This document shows positions 36,626 through 46,393 of a DNA stretch of 64,000 bases, piece after piece. Location: NCBI RefSeq assembly GCF_003688415.1, contig NZ_REFJ01000002.1, forward strand, positions 434,001 to 498,000. The letters are read 5' to 3'. How positions within the stretch are numbered: the first letter of the stretch is position 1; the number at the start of each line of letters is the position of its first letter. The position numbers and the translations under genes are program-made. The notes beneath the pieces are model-generated. The model was given only the letters and a program-made list of their open reading frames with translations, ran no database searches and was not told where the DNA came from. Source of the DNA: Umboniibacter marinipuniceus. Lineage in GTDB: Bacteria > Pseudomonadota > Gammaproteobacteria > Pseudomonadales > DSM-25080.

Positions 36626-38028
36626 TAGCGTACCTGTGGCGCCATAAAGCGCGTTTCAATGATCTTCACTAAGCTCGGATCTTCGATAGCTCTAACCTCT
36701 ACTTCGATGTCGTAGCGAAGGCGATTGATGTCGGCAGGATCAACCGTAATTAAAATGATCCCTTCCTTAACGTCACCACCCTCAACTTCTATTGATGTGT
36801 CTCCCGACAAGATAAATTGATCGTTATCCAATATACGTAATTCATAACGATGTGTATCACCAAGCATATTGACAATCTTGACTCGGTACGGGTTTTCGAT
36901 CTGGCCAGCGTTATTGATACGATGCATCACATTTCGATCACGCTCGATATCGGCCTCCATCGGGACCCGTTGAACCAAAGTTGTCACGAGTGCACCTGCC
37001 ATAAGTAGGATAAAGAACACGTAGCCAATCAAACGAGGCCGTAGAAATTTAGTCTTGCCACCCGCTATATTATTCTCGGTGGTAAAGCTAATGAGTCCGC
37101 GCTCATAGCCCATTTTGTCCATGATTGAATCACAGGCATCTACACATAACCCACAGTTGATACACTCGTATTGCAAGCCATCACGAATATCGATATCTAC
37201 CGGGCAAACCTGCACGCACCAAGTACAATCGATACAATCTCCAAGGCCTTGTTCCCGGTAATCCACCTTGGGTTTACGTGGACCGCGTTTCTCACCTCGC
37301 TGCTCGTTATAGGTCACAACAAGAGTGTTGGCATCATACATGACTGACTGAAAACGCGCGTAAGGGCACATGTACTTACAGACTTGCTCGCGGAGAAAGC
37401 CCGCATTTGCGTAGGTCGCAACCAAGAAGAACATCACCCAGAAAACTGCCGATGGCGCGGCATTAAAGGTGGCGAGATCAACCACTAGCTCCCGAATTGG
37501 CGTGAAATAGCCAACGAAAGTTAAACCCGTTAAGAAGCCTACCAGAATCCAAGATCCGTGCTTAGCACCCTTACGAGCAACCTTTTCAACATTCCAAGGC
37601 ATTTTGTCGAGCTTCATTCGCTTGCCACGATCACCTTCGGTTTTGTACTCAAGCCACATGAAAATCTGCGTCCAGACAGTCTGCGGACAGGTAAAACCAC
37701 ACCACACTCGACCAAATACATTAGTCACTGCAAACAGCGTGAACGCGGAGATGATTAGTAGGAAGGCTAGCAAAATACCGTCTTGAGGGTAAAAGGTAAC
37801 CCAAAAGATATGAAATTTTCGTTCCGGCAGATCAAATAAAACAGACTGACGCTCCATTAAATTTAACCAAGGGGTAAGGAAATAGGCTAGCAATAACGGC
37901 CAAACGAACAACCGGCGTAACTTCAGAAACTTGCCGTTGGACAAGTGACGATTGTATACCTTGTCATGATCGCCTGCTAAATCGACATAAAGCGTCTCCT
38001 CATTCTTGGCAGGTATGCGTTCGCCCAT
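36625..38028 (-). CDS. ccoG: Cu(II) reductase / cbb3 accessory protein CcoG
   Basis: Membrane iron-sulfur protein that reduces copper for cbb3 biogenesis. The N-terminal membrane part has several helices and the WCGFTCPQTVW motif. A cytoplasmic segment follows with CKYMCPYARF and two 4Fe-4S motifs, CIDCTWCVQVCP and CINCGLCVDACD. The C-terminal immunoglobulin-like domain (FixG_C) is periplasmic. The length is 467 aa. It is the first gene after a terminator-like hairpin that follows ccoP. Confidence 0.95.
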   Translation of the reverse strand: MGERIPAKNEETLYVDLAGDHDKVYNRHLSNGKFLKLRRLFVWPLLLAYFLTPWLNLMERQSVLFDLPERKFHIFWVTFYPQDGILLAFLLIISAFTLFAVTNVFGRVWCGFTCPQTVWTQIFMWLEYKTEGDRGKRMKLDKMPWNVEKVARKGAKHGSWILVGFLTGLTFVGYFTPIRELVVDLATFNAAPSAVFWVMFFLVATYANAGFLREQVCKYMCPYARFQSVMYDANTLVVTYNEQRGEKRGPRKPKVDYREQGLGDCIDCTWCVQVCPVDIDIRDGLQYECINCGLCVDACDSIMDKMGYERGLISFTTENNIAGGKTKFLRPRLIGYVFFILLMAGALVTTLVQRVPMEADIERDRNVMHRINNAGQIENPYRVKIVNMLGDTHRYELRILDNDQFILSGDTSIEVEGGDVKEGIILITVDPADINRLRYDIEVEVRAIEDPSLVKIIETRFMAPQVR

Positions 38029-38057
38029 TTTTCTTCACCTCTAAATGATTCACACAA

Positions 38058-38084
38058 TAAAAAGCGGCAGCCTAGGCCACCGCT
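38058..38084 (-). terminator. Terminator-like hairpin between ccoP and ccoG
   Basis: On the minus strand the arms AGCGGTGGC and GCTGCCGCT, including two G-T pairs, enclose a CTAG loop and are followed by TTTTTATT. It lies 28 bases past the ccoP stop, inside what is otherwise one operon, and probably lowers ccoGHIS expression relative to ccoNOQP. Confidence 0.75.
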
Positions 38085-38111
38085 CTTGAACTAAGCCGTA
38101 AGCGCCCTGAT

Positions 38112-39005
38112 CTAGTCTTTCGACAGGCCGTAAACGTAGCCGGCGAGCAAGTGGATCTGTTCTTCACTTAGGCTATGACCGAACTTCGGCATGACGCCAT
38201 TTCGACCACTACGAAGTGTATGCTTGATCATACCCTCTGAGCCACCGTACAACCAGATATCATCGGTCAAATTAGGAGCGCCTAACATCTGATTGCCTTT
38301 AGCATCGGCATTATGACAAGCCGCACAGAACATACCAAACTTCTGTTCGCCTGCAGCCACTGCATCATCATTAGTTGCGCGTCCCGTAAAGGCGAGTAAG
38401 TATTGCGTCACCTCGTCAATACCCTCTTCACCCAATGCAGCGCTCCAACCCGGCATCGCTGCAACGCGGCCGTTATTTAGCGTTGCGACGATGTCTGCAG
38501 GCTCGCCACCGTATAACCAATCATTATCGGTAAGATTCGGGAAGCCAAAGTTACCTCTTGCGTCTGAACCATGACAAACTGAACAGTTGTTGGCAAACAA
38601 ACGACTACCGGTTTGTTGGGCGCGCTCGTTATCTACTAACTCTTCTACGCTGTACTGCATGTATTCAGCTAACACCGCACCGTAGCGTTCGTCAGCTGCT
38701 TGCTGGCGCTCTTCGAGCTGACCAACTTGCGTCCAACCAAAAACACCTTTGTAGTTACCCATTCCAGGGTAAACTATTAGGTAGGCAATACCGAAGACAA
38801 AGGTAGCTACGAACAAACCGAACCACCAGCGCGGCATTTCATTCTCAAGCTCATAAATGCCGTCAAATTCATGCCCAGTAGTTGGGTCATCAGGGTCCTG
38901 ATTAATCCGCGGGGTCTTGCGATTAGCGAATAAAATCCAAGCTTGGATCACCAAGAAGACGCTAGTCAGAATAATGATCCACCAACTCCAAAAACTATCC
39001 ATCAT
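38112..39005 (-). CDS. ccoP: cbb3 oxidase diheme cytochrome c subunit CcoP
   Basis: A 297-aa membrane-anchored subunit. It has two N-terminal hydrophobic segments (about 8-26 and 61-80) and two c-type heme sites, CSVCH (141-145) and CAACH (227-231). Methionine ligands lie in AAMPGW and GVMPKFG. It passes electrons to CcoO. The two-helix N-terminus is the long CcoP form. Its ATG overlaps the ccoQ stop; a second ATG follows immediately. Confidence 0.95.
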   Translation of the reverse strand: MMDSFWSWWIIILTSVFLVIQAWILFANRKTPRINQDPDDPTTGHEFDGIYELENEMPRWWFGLFVATFVFGIAYLIVYPGMGNYKGVFGWTQVGQLEERQQAADERYGAVLAEYMQYSVEELVDNERAQQTGSRLFANNCSVCHGSDARGNFGFPNLTDNDWLYGGEPADIVATLNNGRVAAMPGWSAALGEEGIDEVTQYLLAFTGRATNDDAVAAGEQKFGMFCAACHNADAKGNQMLGAPNLTDDIWLYGGSEGMIKHTLRSGRNGVMPKFGHSLSEEQIHLLAGYVYGLSKD

Positions 39006-39166
39006 TTCTTCCCTTCTTCATTCTCTGGTAACTCGTCAGCGAACGGTAGGTTCGCTGCCTCGTCAAAGTCACGTTTGCGATTCTTGCTGAATGCCCATGC
39101 GAAGATGAGAATCATTGCAAGAAAAGCTAAAACAGTGCCGATTCCTTCTAAAGTTCCCGACGACAT
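39002..39166 (-). CDS. ccoQ: cbb3 oxidase small subunit CcoQ
   Basis: A 54-aa single-helix protein starting MSSGTLEGIGTVLAFLAMIL, followed by FAWAFSKNRKRDFDEAANLPF, typical of CcoQ/FixQ. It stabilises the CcoP-CcoNO interaction. It lies 3 bases after ccoO and overlaps ccoP by 4 bases. Confidence 0.93.
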   Translation of the reverse strand: MSSGTLEGIGTVLAFLAMILIFAWAFSKNRKRDFDEAANLPFADELPENEEGKK

Positions 39167-39169
39167 GAT

Positions 39170-39778
39170 TTAGCGCCTCTCGGTAATTGAAAGACCAAGA
39201 CCCTGCAGGTAAGCAACCAAAGCGTCAATCTCTGTCTTCCCAGCAACGTCTTCTTGCGCTGAAGCGATCTGCTCATCCGTGTAAGGGACTCCCAACGTAC
39301 GCATTGCCGCCAACTTTTTAGGCGTCAACTCGCCGGTTAGCACGTTCTCAAACAACCACGGGAACGCCGGCATATTTGACTCTGGAACAACATCACGAGG
39401 ATTGTACAAATGCGCGCGATGCCATTCATCTGAGTATTTTGCGCCCACTCGAGCTAAATCAGGGCCAGTACGTTTTGAACCCCAGAGGAACGGGAATTCA
39501 TAAACGTGTTCGCCTGCAACGCTATAATGGCCGTATCGCTCGACTTCACCACGAAGTGGACGAATCATCTGAGAGTGACAGGTATTACAGCCTTCGCGAA
39601 TGTAGATGTCGCGGCCTTCAAGTTGAAGCGCAGTCCAAGGTTTCAAGCCTTCAACAGGTGTAGTTGTTTCTTCTTGGAAGAACAATGGCACAATTTGCAC
39701 CAAGCCACCGAAGCTGATCATGACAGTAACAAGAACTACCATCAGCCCGATATTTTTTTCGATAACTGAATGATTCAT
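39170..39778 (-). CDS. ccoO: cbb3 oxidase monoheme cytochrome c subunit CcoO
   Basis: A 202-aa subunit with one N-terminal helix and a periplasmic c-heme domain. The heme motif is CNTCH (Cys64, Cys67, His68). The family motifs [33 protein letters not shown] and [10 protein letters not shown] (Met ligand) are present. It follows ccoN by 12 bases. Confidence 0.96.
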   Translation of the reverse strand: MNHSVIEKNIGLMVVLVTVMISFGGLVQIVPLFFQEETTTPVEGLKPWTALQLEGRDIYIREGCNTCHSQMIRPLRGEVERYGHYSVAGEHVYEFPFLWGSKRTGPDLARVGAKYSDEWHRAHLYNPRDVVPESNMPAFPWLFENVLTGELTPKKLAAMRTLGVPYTDEQIASAQEDVAGKTEIDALVAYLQGLGLSITERR

Positions 39779-39790
39779 TTCTCTTAATCC

Positions 39791-41236
39791 TTACGCTGCA
39801 GCCGGCTGAATTACTGGGCGACCATTATCAGCGGGCGTTCCAATCTTAGCGGTTCGATAAACGTTGTAGAGCATGATTAACATACCAGCTAGGAACAATG
39901 CTCCACCGACGAAGCGAACAAAGTAGCCTGGGCCGCTTGCGACAACTGAATCTACAAAGCTGTATGTCAATGTTCCGTCATCATTAAATGCACGCCACAT
40001 TAAGCCTTGGGTAATACCATTCACCCACATTGAGGCGATATAGAGAACCGTACCGATTGTTGCTAACCAGAAATGGCTGTTGATTAGCTGTACCGAGTAC
40101 ATTTCTGTACGGCTATACAGACGAGGGATCAAATGATAAAGCGCGCCAATTGAAACCATTGCTACCCAACCCAAGGCACCGGAATGAACGTGACCGATTG
40201 TCCAGTCAGTGTAATGGGAAAGCGCGTTCACGGTCTTGATGGCCATCATTGGGCCTTCGAATGTTGACATTCCATAGAATGAAAGCGATACCACAAGGAA
40301 ACGAAGTGTCGGATCGGTTCGCAGCTTGTGCCACGCACCGGACAAAGTCATAACACCATTAATCATACCGCCCCAGCTAGGTGCGAGTAGGATCAACGAC
40401 ATCACCATACCAAGCGACTGCGCCCAGTCTGGGAGCGCTGTGTAATGAAGATGATGCGGGCCAGCCCAGATGTAAATACCAACCAGAGCCCAAAAGTGCA
40501 CCACTGACAAACGGTAGGAGAAAACTGGACGCTCTGCTTGCTTGGGTACGAAGTAGTACATAATCCCAAGGAAGCCTGCAGTTAGGAAGAATCCTACGGC
40601 GTTGTGTCCGTACCACCACTGAATCATGGCATCCGTAGCGCCGCTGTAGATTGAATAGGATTTAAAGAGCGAGACCGGCAATTCTAGGTTATTAACAATA
40701 TGAAGCACTGCAACGGTTAGGATGAATCCACCGAAGAACCAGTTAGCGACATAAATATGAGCAACTTTTCGCTTAACGATTGTTCCGAAGAACACGACGG
40801 CATAAGCTACCCAGACAACGGCGATAAGAATATCGATTGGCCATTCGAGTTCAGCATACTCCTTCGAAGAGGTGAAACCCATTGGCAATGTAATAGCCGC
40901 TGCAACAATAACCAGTTGCCAGCCCCAAAATACAAACCATGCCAATTTCTCAGCGAATAACTTCACCTGACTGGTCCGCTGAACAACATAAAATGATGTT
41001 GCCATCAGAGCACAACCACCAAATGCGAAGATTACCGCGTTGGTATGAAGTGGACGCAAACGCCCGAAGTGCAAGTAAGGACCGATGTTTAACTCAGGCC
41101 AGTACAGCTGCGCTGCAATCAACACACCAACGGCCATTCCCACGATACCCCACACCACCGTCATGATGGAAAAGTAGCGAACAATCTTAAAACTGTAATC
41201 TACTGTAAGGTTCGATGTTGCTTGAGAAGTACTCAT
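39791..41236 (-). CDS. ccoN: cbb3-type cytochrome c oxidase catalytic subunit CcoN
   Basis: Heme-copper oxidase subunit I of the C family, the oxygen-reducing site of a high-affinity terminal oxidase. It has about 12 membrane helices. Conserved histidines for low-spin heme b, CuB and heme b3 are seen in [32 protein letters not shown] and [13 protein letters not shown]. The [20 protein letters not shown] segment includes the cross-linking Tyr region characteristic of cbb3. The length is 481 aa. It is first in ccoNOQP. Confidence 0.97.
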   Translation of the reverse strand: MSTSQATSNLTVDYSFKIVRYFSIMTVVWGIVGMAVGVLIAAQLYWPELNIGPYLHFGRLRPLHTNAVIFAFGGCALMATSFYVVQRTSQVKLFAEKLAWFVFWGWQLVIVAAAITLPMGFTSSKEYAELEWPIDILIAVVWVAYAVVFFGTIVKRKVAHIYVANWFFGGFILTVAVLHIVNNLELPVSLFKSYSIYSGATDAMIQWWYGHNAVGFFLTAGFLGIMYYFVPKQAERPVFSYRLSVVHFWALVGIYIWAGPHHLHYTALPDWAQSLGMVMSLILLAPSWGGMINGVMTLSGAWHKLRTDPTLRFLVVSLSFYGMSTFEGPMMAIKTVNALSHYTDWTIGHVHSGALGWVAMVSIGALYHLIPRLYSRTEMYSVQLINSHFWLATIGTVLYIASMWVNGITQGLMWRAFNDDGTLTYSFVDSVVASGPGYFVRFVGGALFLAGMLIMLYNVYRTAKIGTPADNGRPVIQPAAA

Positions 41237-41274
41237 AAAATTTATCCGATCTCAGTAACATTTTGATTATTTAA

Positions 41275-41292
41275 AAAACCTCTAGAGGTTTT
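41275..41292. promoter_or_regulatory. 18-bp perfect palindrome upstream of ccoN
   Basis: AAAACCTCTAGAGGTTTT lies about 40 bases before the ccoN start. On the minus strand it is followed by more T residues, so it could act as a weak attenuator (stem AAAACCT, loop CTAG) or as an operator. About 85 bases further upstream (41363-41376) the minus strand reads TTGATATAAACCAT, in which only one half matches an FNR/Anr box. Confidence 0.4.
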
Positions 41293-41459
41293 CCGTAACT
41301 GCCATTCTAAATAGTAGAAGATAATTTAAATTTAGCCCCCACTAAATAACCACATTTATTTTATGGTTTATATCAAACTCATAATGCCATAAATACGATT
41401 CAAAAAAAATGCCTTTAGTGACACAAAGCAAAAAAATTTATGCAGCAACGAAAGAAACG

Positions 41460-41484
41460 GAAAAGCCCAGTAAAACTGGGCTTT
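41460..41484 (-). terminator. Intrinsic terminator of argG
   Basis: The stem AGCCCAGT/ACTGGGCT with an AAA loop is followed on the minus strand by TTTT, 24 bases after the argG stop. Apart from one loop base its stem and loop match the terminator at 32067-32093. Confidence 0.8.
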
Positions 41485-41507
41485 AGGTGATTAAAATTAA
41501 ACCAACT

Positions 41508-42725
41508 TTAACTGTGAGAACGCCCTTTTGCCGCGCTAATCTTCAAACGTAGCGCGTTCAATTTAATGAATCCTTCTGCGTCTTTTTGATCATATGCGCC
41601 TTCGTCCGCTTCGAAGGTAGCAATTTTTTCGTCAAACAGTGATTGTTCGCTGCGACGCCCAACCACCGATACGCTACCTTTATAGAGCTTCAAGCGCACT
41701 TCGCCGTTCACGTACTGCTGGGTTGAATCAATCGCAGCCTGCAGCGCTTCACGCTCCGGTGACCACCAATAGCCGTTATAGATTAGCTTGGCGTATCGTG
41801 GCATCAGCTCGTCTTTTAAGTGAGCTGCCTCGCGATCTAAAGTCAGCGATTCAATTGCCCGATGCGCCTTTAACATAATGGTTCCCGCTGGCGTCTCGTA
41901 ACAGCCGCGAGACTTCATACCAACATAGCGGTTCTCGACAATATCAAGACGACCAATACCATTCGCACCACCCAGCTCATTTAAGCGCTCCATAACCGTC
42001 GCCGCGGAACAAGCTTCGCCATCAATCGCAATGACATCACCCTTCTCATAACTTAGGGTTACGTAAGTCGGCGCGTTAGGGGCCTCTTCGGGAGAAACAC
42101 TCCAACGCCAGATATCCTCTTCCGGCTCCCACCAAGGGTCTTCAAGGTTGCCGCCCTCGTAGGAAATGTGAAGAAGGTTTGCATCCATAGAATAGGGTGA
42201 CTTCTTGCCACGTTTCATTTCCACTGGGATATTATGTTCAGCGCAATACTGCATCAACAGCTCGCGAGAGTTTAAATCCCACTCACGCCATGGCGCTACA
42301 ACCTTTAGGCCAGGCATGAGCGCATAGGCACCCAGTTCAAAACGTACCTGGTCATTACCTTTACCCGTAGCACCGTGCGAAATGGCGCCTGCGCCAACCT
42401 TCGCAGCAATCTCTACCATACGTTTGGCAATGAGCGGACGAGCAATAGAAGTCCCTAGAAGATATTCACCCTCGTAGATGGCATTCGCGCGAAACATTGG
42501 AAAAACATAGTCTTTCGCAAACTCTTCGCGAAGATCTTCAATGAAAATCTCTTTAACACCTAAGGCCTCAGCCTTTGCACGTGCAGGCTCAACTTCTTCG
42601 CCCTGCCCAATATCCGCGGTAAAAGTGACCACTTCGTAGTCATAGGTTTCCTGGAGCCACTTAACGATTACGGAGGTATCCAAACCTCCAGAGTATGCTA
42701 AAACAATTTTTTGCTTCTCTGACAT
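41508..42725 (-). CDS. argG: Argininosuccinate synthase
   Basis: Joins citrulline and aspartate with ATP in arginine synthesis. The N-terminal pyrophosphatase motif [36 protein letters not shown] and [17 protein letters not shown] are present. The length is 405 aa. ATG at 42725 ([14 protein letters not shown]) is preceded by TAGGAAG; an upstream TTG at 42743 is unlikely. It is divergent from pyrC and has its own terminator. Confidence 0.97.
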   Translation of the reverse strand: MSEKQKIVLAYSGGLDTSVIVKWLQETYDYEVVTFTADIGQGEEVEPARAKAEALGVKEIFIEDLREEFAKDYVFPMFRANAIYEGEYLLGTSIARPLIAKRMVEIAAKVGAGAISHGATGKGNDQVRFELGAYALMPGLKVVAPWREWDLNSRELLMQYCAEHNIPVEMKRGKKSPYSMDANLLHISYEGGNLEDPWWEPEEDIWRWSVSPEEAPNAPTYVTLSYEKGDVIAIDGEACSAATVMERLNELGGANGIGRLDIVENRYVGMKSRGCYETPAGTIMLKAHRAIESLTLDREAAHLKDELMPRYAKLIYNGYWWSPEREALQAAIDSTQQYVNGEVRLKLYKGSVSVVGRRSEQSLFDEKIATFEADEGAYDQKDAEGFIKLNALRLKISAAKGRSHS

Positions 42726-42869
42726 CTTCCTACCTAAACTCAATTAACAAGTAATCTGCACAATTTAGCGCTCAGACGGCAATAAAGCGAATGAAAAATA
42801 GCTGAAGTAGCTATAACCATAAGTTGCAGTAACGCCTCAACCGATTTTTTCGATGCGTAGAATTAATAA

Positions 42870-42898
42870 TGAACATCTGCCAGCCATTAAGCTAAAAT
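42870..42898 (+). promoter_or_regulatory. Putative pyrC promoter
   Basis: TGAACA (42870-42875), 17 bases, TAAAAT (42893-42898), then AGCGCC; the start codon lies 30 bases further. The short leader resembles other pyrC genes, where transcript-start choice controls expression, but that mechanism cannot be confirmed here. Confidence 0.4.
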
Positions 42899-42928
42899 AG
42901 CGCCAAACAGACTATGGAGCTTGCTCGA

Positions 42929-43957
42929 ATGGAACTTACTATTACGCGCCCGGATGATTGGCACCTTCACTTTCGTGACCACGAAGCCTTGGAACTGACC
43001 GTTCCTGACACCGCCAGATATATGGCACGCGCTATCGTCATGCCTAACCTTACTCCTCCGGTGGTCAACGCCGAGCAGGCCAAAGCCTATTTTGACCGCA
43101 TCACCGCTGCAACGCCAGCTAGCACTCAGTTCAAACCTTTAATGGTATTGTATTTAACCAACGCCACCAGCGTCCAAGACATCATTGATGCTAAAAACAG
43201 CGGTGTGGTCGTTGCCGCTAAGCTTTACCCCGCTGGCGCCACCACTAACTCTGACTCTGGCGTGACCGACATTAAAGCGATGTATCCCGTATTCGAAGCG
43301 ATGGCCGAACAGGGGCTTCGCCTTCTCGTTCATGGCGAAGTAACCCACGTCGACGTTGATATTTTCGATCGCGAGAGTGAGTTCCTAAAGACTTATCTGG
43401 CCGATATCGTCGCCACCTTCCCTACCCTAAAAGTGGTACTTGAACATATCACCACTGAAGAGTCAGTGAACTTCGTAGAACAGGGGCCGGACAACCTCGC
43501 TGCAACCATTACCGCACACCACCTACTTTACAACCGTAACGACATGTTAGCGGGTGGAATTCGCCCTCACCTTTACTGCTTGCCGATATTAAAGCGTAAC
43601 ACGCACCAACGGGCGCTGCTTCGCGCCGCCACGAGCGGCAACCCAAAGTTCTTCCTAGGTACCGATAGTGCCCCACATGCAAAAGGCGCGAAAGAAGCGG
43701 CCTGCGGTTGTGCTGGCTCCTATACGAGTTTTGCAGCCATTGAGCTCTATGCCATGGCATTCGAGCGCGAAGGCGCACTCGACAAACTCGAGGCGTTTGC
43801 GAGCCATTTTGGACCGGATTATTACGGACTTCCAAGGAATAGTGACACCATCACCTTGACCAAGAAATCATGGCAAGTCCCTGAATCTTTCTATTTTGGC
43901 AAGACTGAGCTGGTGCCTTTAATGGCCCGCGAAGAAATTGAATGGAGTGTTAGCTAA
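42929..43957 (+). CDS. pyrC: Dihydroorotase (class II)
   Basis: Zinc amidohydrolase that cyclises carbamoyl aspartate to dihydroorotate in pyrimidine synthesis. Metal-binding HLH lies in DDWHLHFRD (His12, His14). The carboxylated lysine lies in [13 protein letters not shown] (about residue 98), with VHGEVTH, LEHITT and GTDSAPH further on. The length is 342 aa. ATG at 42929 has GGAG nine bases upstream and matches the family N-terminus. The rnt gene starts one base after the stop. Confidence 0.96.
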   Translation: MELTITRPDDWHLHFRDHEALELTVPDTARYMARAIVMPNLTPPVVNAEQAKAYFDRITAATPASTQFKPLMVLYLTNATSVQDIIDAKNSGVVVAAKLYPAGATTNSDSGVTDIKAMYPVFEAMAEQGLRLLVHGEVTHVDVDIFDRESEFLKTYLADIVATFPTLKVVLEHITTEESVNFVEQGPDNLAATITAHHLLYNRNDMLAGGIRPHLYCLPILKRNTHQRALLRAATSGNPKFFLGTDSAPHAKGAKEAACGCAGSYTSFAAIELYAMAFEREGALDKLEAFASHFGPDYYGLPRNSDTITLTKKSWQVPESFYFGKTELVPLMAREEIEWSVS

Positions 43958-43958
43958 T

Positions 43959-44600
43959 ATGTCGATAGCAGAGCGATTCCGCGGTTTCCTCCCTGTTGTC
44001 ATGGATCTCGAAACTGGCGGCTTCGAAGCCGCCACTGACGCTATTCTAGAGATGGCGTTGGTCACGCTAAAGATGGAAGACGGTAAGCTCGTTAGAGACC
44101 AATCCTACGAATATCATATCAAACCGTTCGCCGGCGGCCGACTTGACCCCAAGGCCCTGGAGTTTACCGGGATAGATGTCACGGACCCCAACCGTGAGGC
44201 AATTCGTGAAATTGAAGCCTTCAAGGCAGCGTTTGAGATAATTCGTCAAGATGTCAAAGCTAAGGGTTGTAACCGTGCGGTATTGGTTGCCCACAATGCT
44301 CACTTCGATTTGGGATTCATTAACCAGGCTATCTCGCGCAACAATATTAAACGCTCACCACTGCATCCATTTTCCTGCATGGATACGGCTACGTTAGCCG
44401 GTTTAGCCTACGGACATACAGTACTCGCCAAGGCATGCAAATTATCGGGAATGGAATTTGATGGTAAGCTTGCTCACAGTGCTTTGTACGATACCGAAAA
44501 GACCGCCGAGCTATTTTGCCGCATCGTGAACCGCTGGCATGAACTAGGAGGTTGGCCGCTAGCCACCCCCGCTACAGATGAAAGGACAGCAGAAGTTTAA
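43959..44600 (+). CDS. rnt: Ribonuclease T
   Basis: DEDD-family 3'-5' exoribonuclease that trims tRNA and stable-RNA 3' ends. Exo I has MDLETGG (Asp16, Glu18), Exo II has AHNAHFDLGF, and Exo III has HSALYDTEKTAELF. The length is 213 aa, normal for the family. ATG at 43959 has GGAG 11 bases upstream and follows pyrC by one base, so the two are likely cotranscribed. The last four bases overlap the convergent LysR gene. Confidence 0.95.
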   Translation: MSIAERFRGFLPVVMDLETGGFEAATDAILEMALVTLKMEDGKLVRDQSYEYHIKPFAGGRLDPKALEFTGIDVTDPNREAIREIEAFKAAFEIIRQDVKAKGCNRAVLVAHNAHFDLGFINQAISRNNIKRSPLHPFSCMDTATLAGLAYGHTVLAKACKLSGMEFDGKLAHSALYDTEKTAELFCRIVNRWHELGGWPLATPATDERTAEV

Positions 44601-45538
44601 CCTTCTGCTCCAATCATGTCAGCATAAGTGGCTTTGAGGAAATCGCTTAGCCACTGCATTTCAGCACTATATCTTCGGTCTGGCGCCATATATAGCCAAA
44701 ACTTCAATTCCGGCACCACTAAACCAGGCGGCATTCCGATATTAACGATATCGCTCAAGTTTGAACCGGGTAGCTGCATAAGATCCACGCCAGAGTATAC
44801 ACAGTCAGTTCGACGAATAATTTCTACAATCGAGCCAACATCCGGTGTGTCGTATACCACTTTTCGACGCAAATTCTGTGCTGCCAACCACTCATCAACA
44901 AGACCGCCTGTATAACGCGTCATAGCGGGAACGAGGTAGCGAACATGAGGAAAACTCAAAAAGCTATCCATCGTCATTTCGGAACGAGTGAGTGGATGAC
45001 CTTTCTTAACCAGCGTTGCGAATGGGACGGGGCCCAGCGCTTCGCCAGCGGTTGGGCGCGCACCAATCCGAGGCGGAAAAGCGATAATCATATCTAACTC
45101 CCCCTGATCCATTCGCCGCCAACTATTGTCCGTCACACCTTCCGAAATAACGCGGATACCGGGCGCAGCTCGTTGTAAGCGCGCAAGGAATTCAGGCATA
45201 AGCTGTTGACCAAGATAAGACAACACCGCTAGGCGCAGCTCTATGTCAGCGGTACTCGGATCAAAGGATCTGAGATCAACAAAATCTTCGATTGATTGAA
45301 GTAACTGCGGCAGTTCCTTGGATAAGTTTGACGCCAACGGCGTCAGCTGCATTTTTGTACCCACTCGCATGAGCAGCGTGTCATCAAAGAGCTCGCGAAG
45401 GTTAGCCAATGTTTTGGACATGGCGGACTGGGTTACGAATAGCTGTTTAGCGGCTTGACTCACCGAGCATGTTGTTAGCAACACCTGAAGCGCTACTAGC
45501 TGGTTTAAGTTGATTCGAGATAACTCTACGCGTTTCAT
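44597..45538 (-). CDS. LysR-family transcriptional regulator
   Basis: A 313-aa regulator with an N-terminal winged helix (INLNQLVALQVLLTTCSVSQAAKQLFVTQSAMSKTL, about residues 8-43) and a C-terminal type 2 periplasmic-binding-like effector domain. The start is ATG at 45538; ATG at 45568 is also open. Its target is not evident: the divergent intergenic partner expected for many LysR genes is missing, because the peroxiredoxin gene upstream reads the same way and ends in a terminator. Confidence 0.9.
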   Translation of the reverse strand: MKRVELSRINLNQLVALQVLLTTCSVSQAAKQLFVTQSAMSKTLANLRELFDDTLLMRVGTKMQLTPLASNLSKELPQLLQSIEDFVDLRSFDPSTADIELRLAVLSYLGQQLMPEFLARLQRAAPGIRVISEGVTDNSWRRMDQGELDMIIAFPPRIGARPTAGEALGPVPFATLVKKGHPLTRSEMTMDSFLSFPHVRYLVPAMTRYTGGLVDEWLAAQNLRRKVVYDTPDVGSIVEIIRRTDCVYSGVDLMQLPGSNLSDIVNIGMPPGLVVPELKFWLYMAPDRRYSAEMQWLSDFLKATYADMIGAEG

Positions 45539-45591
45539 ATAGTACTCAATGATATTTTTGCCAATCATAGCCTACTGGCAACACCTAACGC

Positions 45592-45620
45592 AAAAAGGCC
45601 TCGCTATCGCGAGGCCTTTT
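45592..45620 (-). terminator. Intrinsic terminator of the peroxiredoxin gene
   Basis: The perfect 8-bp GC-rich stem GGCCTCGC/GCGAGGCC has a TATC loop, flanked by A- and T-runs, 22 bases past the stop codon. Confidence 0.88.
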
Positions 45621-45642
45621 CTCTGATTACTTCAACCAAGCT

Positions 45643-46245
45643 TTATAGCTTGTCAGAGTTACCAGCTAGGAACGAGGCAACACCTGTTGGTGATGCATCC
45701 ATACCTTCGTCACCTTCAGTCCAACCAGCAGGACAAACTTCGCCATGCTCTTCGTGGAAAGCTAGCGCGTCAACAAGGCGAATAAGCTCGTCCATGTTAC
45801 GACCTAGCGGTAGATCGTTAACGATCTGTGAACGAACCACACCGTGCTTATCAATCAAGAAAGCACCACGGAAAGCCATACCGCCTTCAGACTCAACGTC
45901 ATAATCCTTCGCGATCTGATGCGTCATGTCGGCCGCTAGCGTGTAACGAACTTGACCAATACCACCTTGATCAATTGGCGTGTTACGCCATGCGTTGTGA
46001 GTGAAGTGTGAATCAATGGACACACCTACAACCTCTACACCCTTCGCTTTGAACTGATCCATACGGTGATCAAGCGCAATAAGCTCTGAAGGGCATACGA
46101 AAGTGAAGTCTAGCGGATAGAAGAATACTAAACCGTACTTGCCTTTGATTGCTTCAGAAAGCGTGAATGAGTCTACGATCTCGCCATTACCAAGTACCGC
46201 TGGTACGGTAAAGTCTGGTGCTTGCTTACCTACTAAAACTGCCAT
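45643..46245 (-). CDS. Peroxiredoxin, AhpC/Prx1 type (typical 2-Cys)
   Basis: A 200-aa thiol peroxidase reducing peroxides. The peroxidatic Cys51 lies in DFTFVCPSE, and the resolving Cys171 in EVCPAGW. The GGIG and C-terminal helix features resemble robust eukaryote-like 2-Cys peroxiredoxins. ATG at 46245 has a perfect GGAGG 8 bases upstream; the frame is open further back but that part is not protein-like. In Pseudomonas a similar peroxiredoxin gene follows rnt. An OxyR-like element lies upstream. Confidence 0.95.
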   Translation of the reverse strand: MAVLVGKQAPDFTVPAVLGNGEIVDSFTLSEAIKGKYGLVFFYPLDFTFVCPSELIALDHRMDQFKAKGVEVVGVSIDSHFTHNAWRNTPIDQGGIGQVRYTLAADMTHQIAKDYDVESEGGMAFRGAFLIDKHGVVRSQIVNDLPLGRNMDELIRLVDALAFHEEHGEVCPAGWTEGDEGMDASPTGVASFLAGNSDKL

Positions 46246-46335
46246 GAAAAAGCCTCCATAAAAAATACATTCAACTCTTAGCGAGCTGATCAATAATTCG
46301 AGAGCTATTATCTCTCAGAAAATACCATAGTGATA

Positions 46336-46373
46336 TTAAAATAAAACTATAATCCGCAATAGCAAAAAACTAT
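46336..46373 (-). promoter_or_regulatory. Possible OxyR-like site upstream of the peroxiredoxin gene
   Basis: On the minus strand ATAG-N7-CTAT (46359-46373) is followed after 8 bases by ATAG (46347-46350) with a degenerate fourth element. OxyR sites are ATAG-N7-CTAT-N7-ATAG-N7-CTAT, so this is a partial match with a one-base-longer spacer. It lies about 90-130 bases before the start codon. Confidence 0.3.
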
Positions 46374-46393
46374 TACAGCAACACCTCGGCCAA

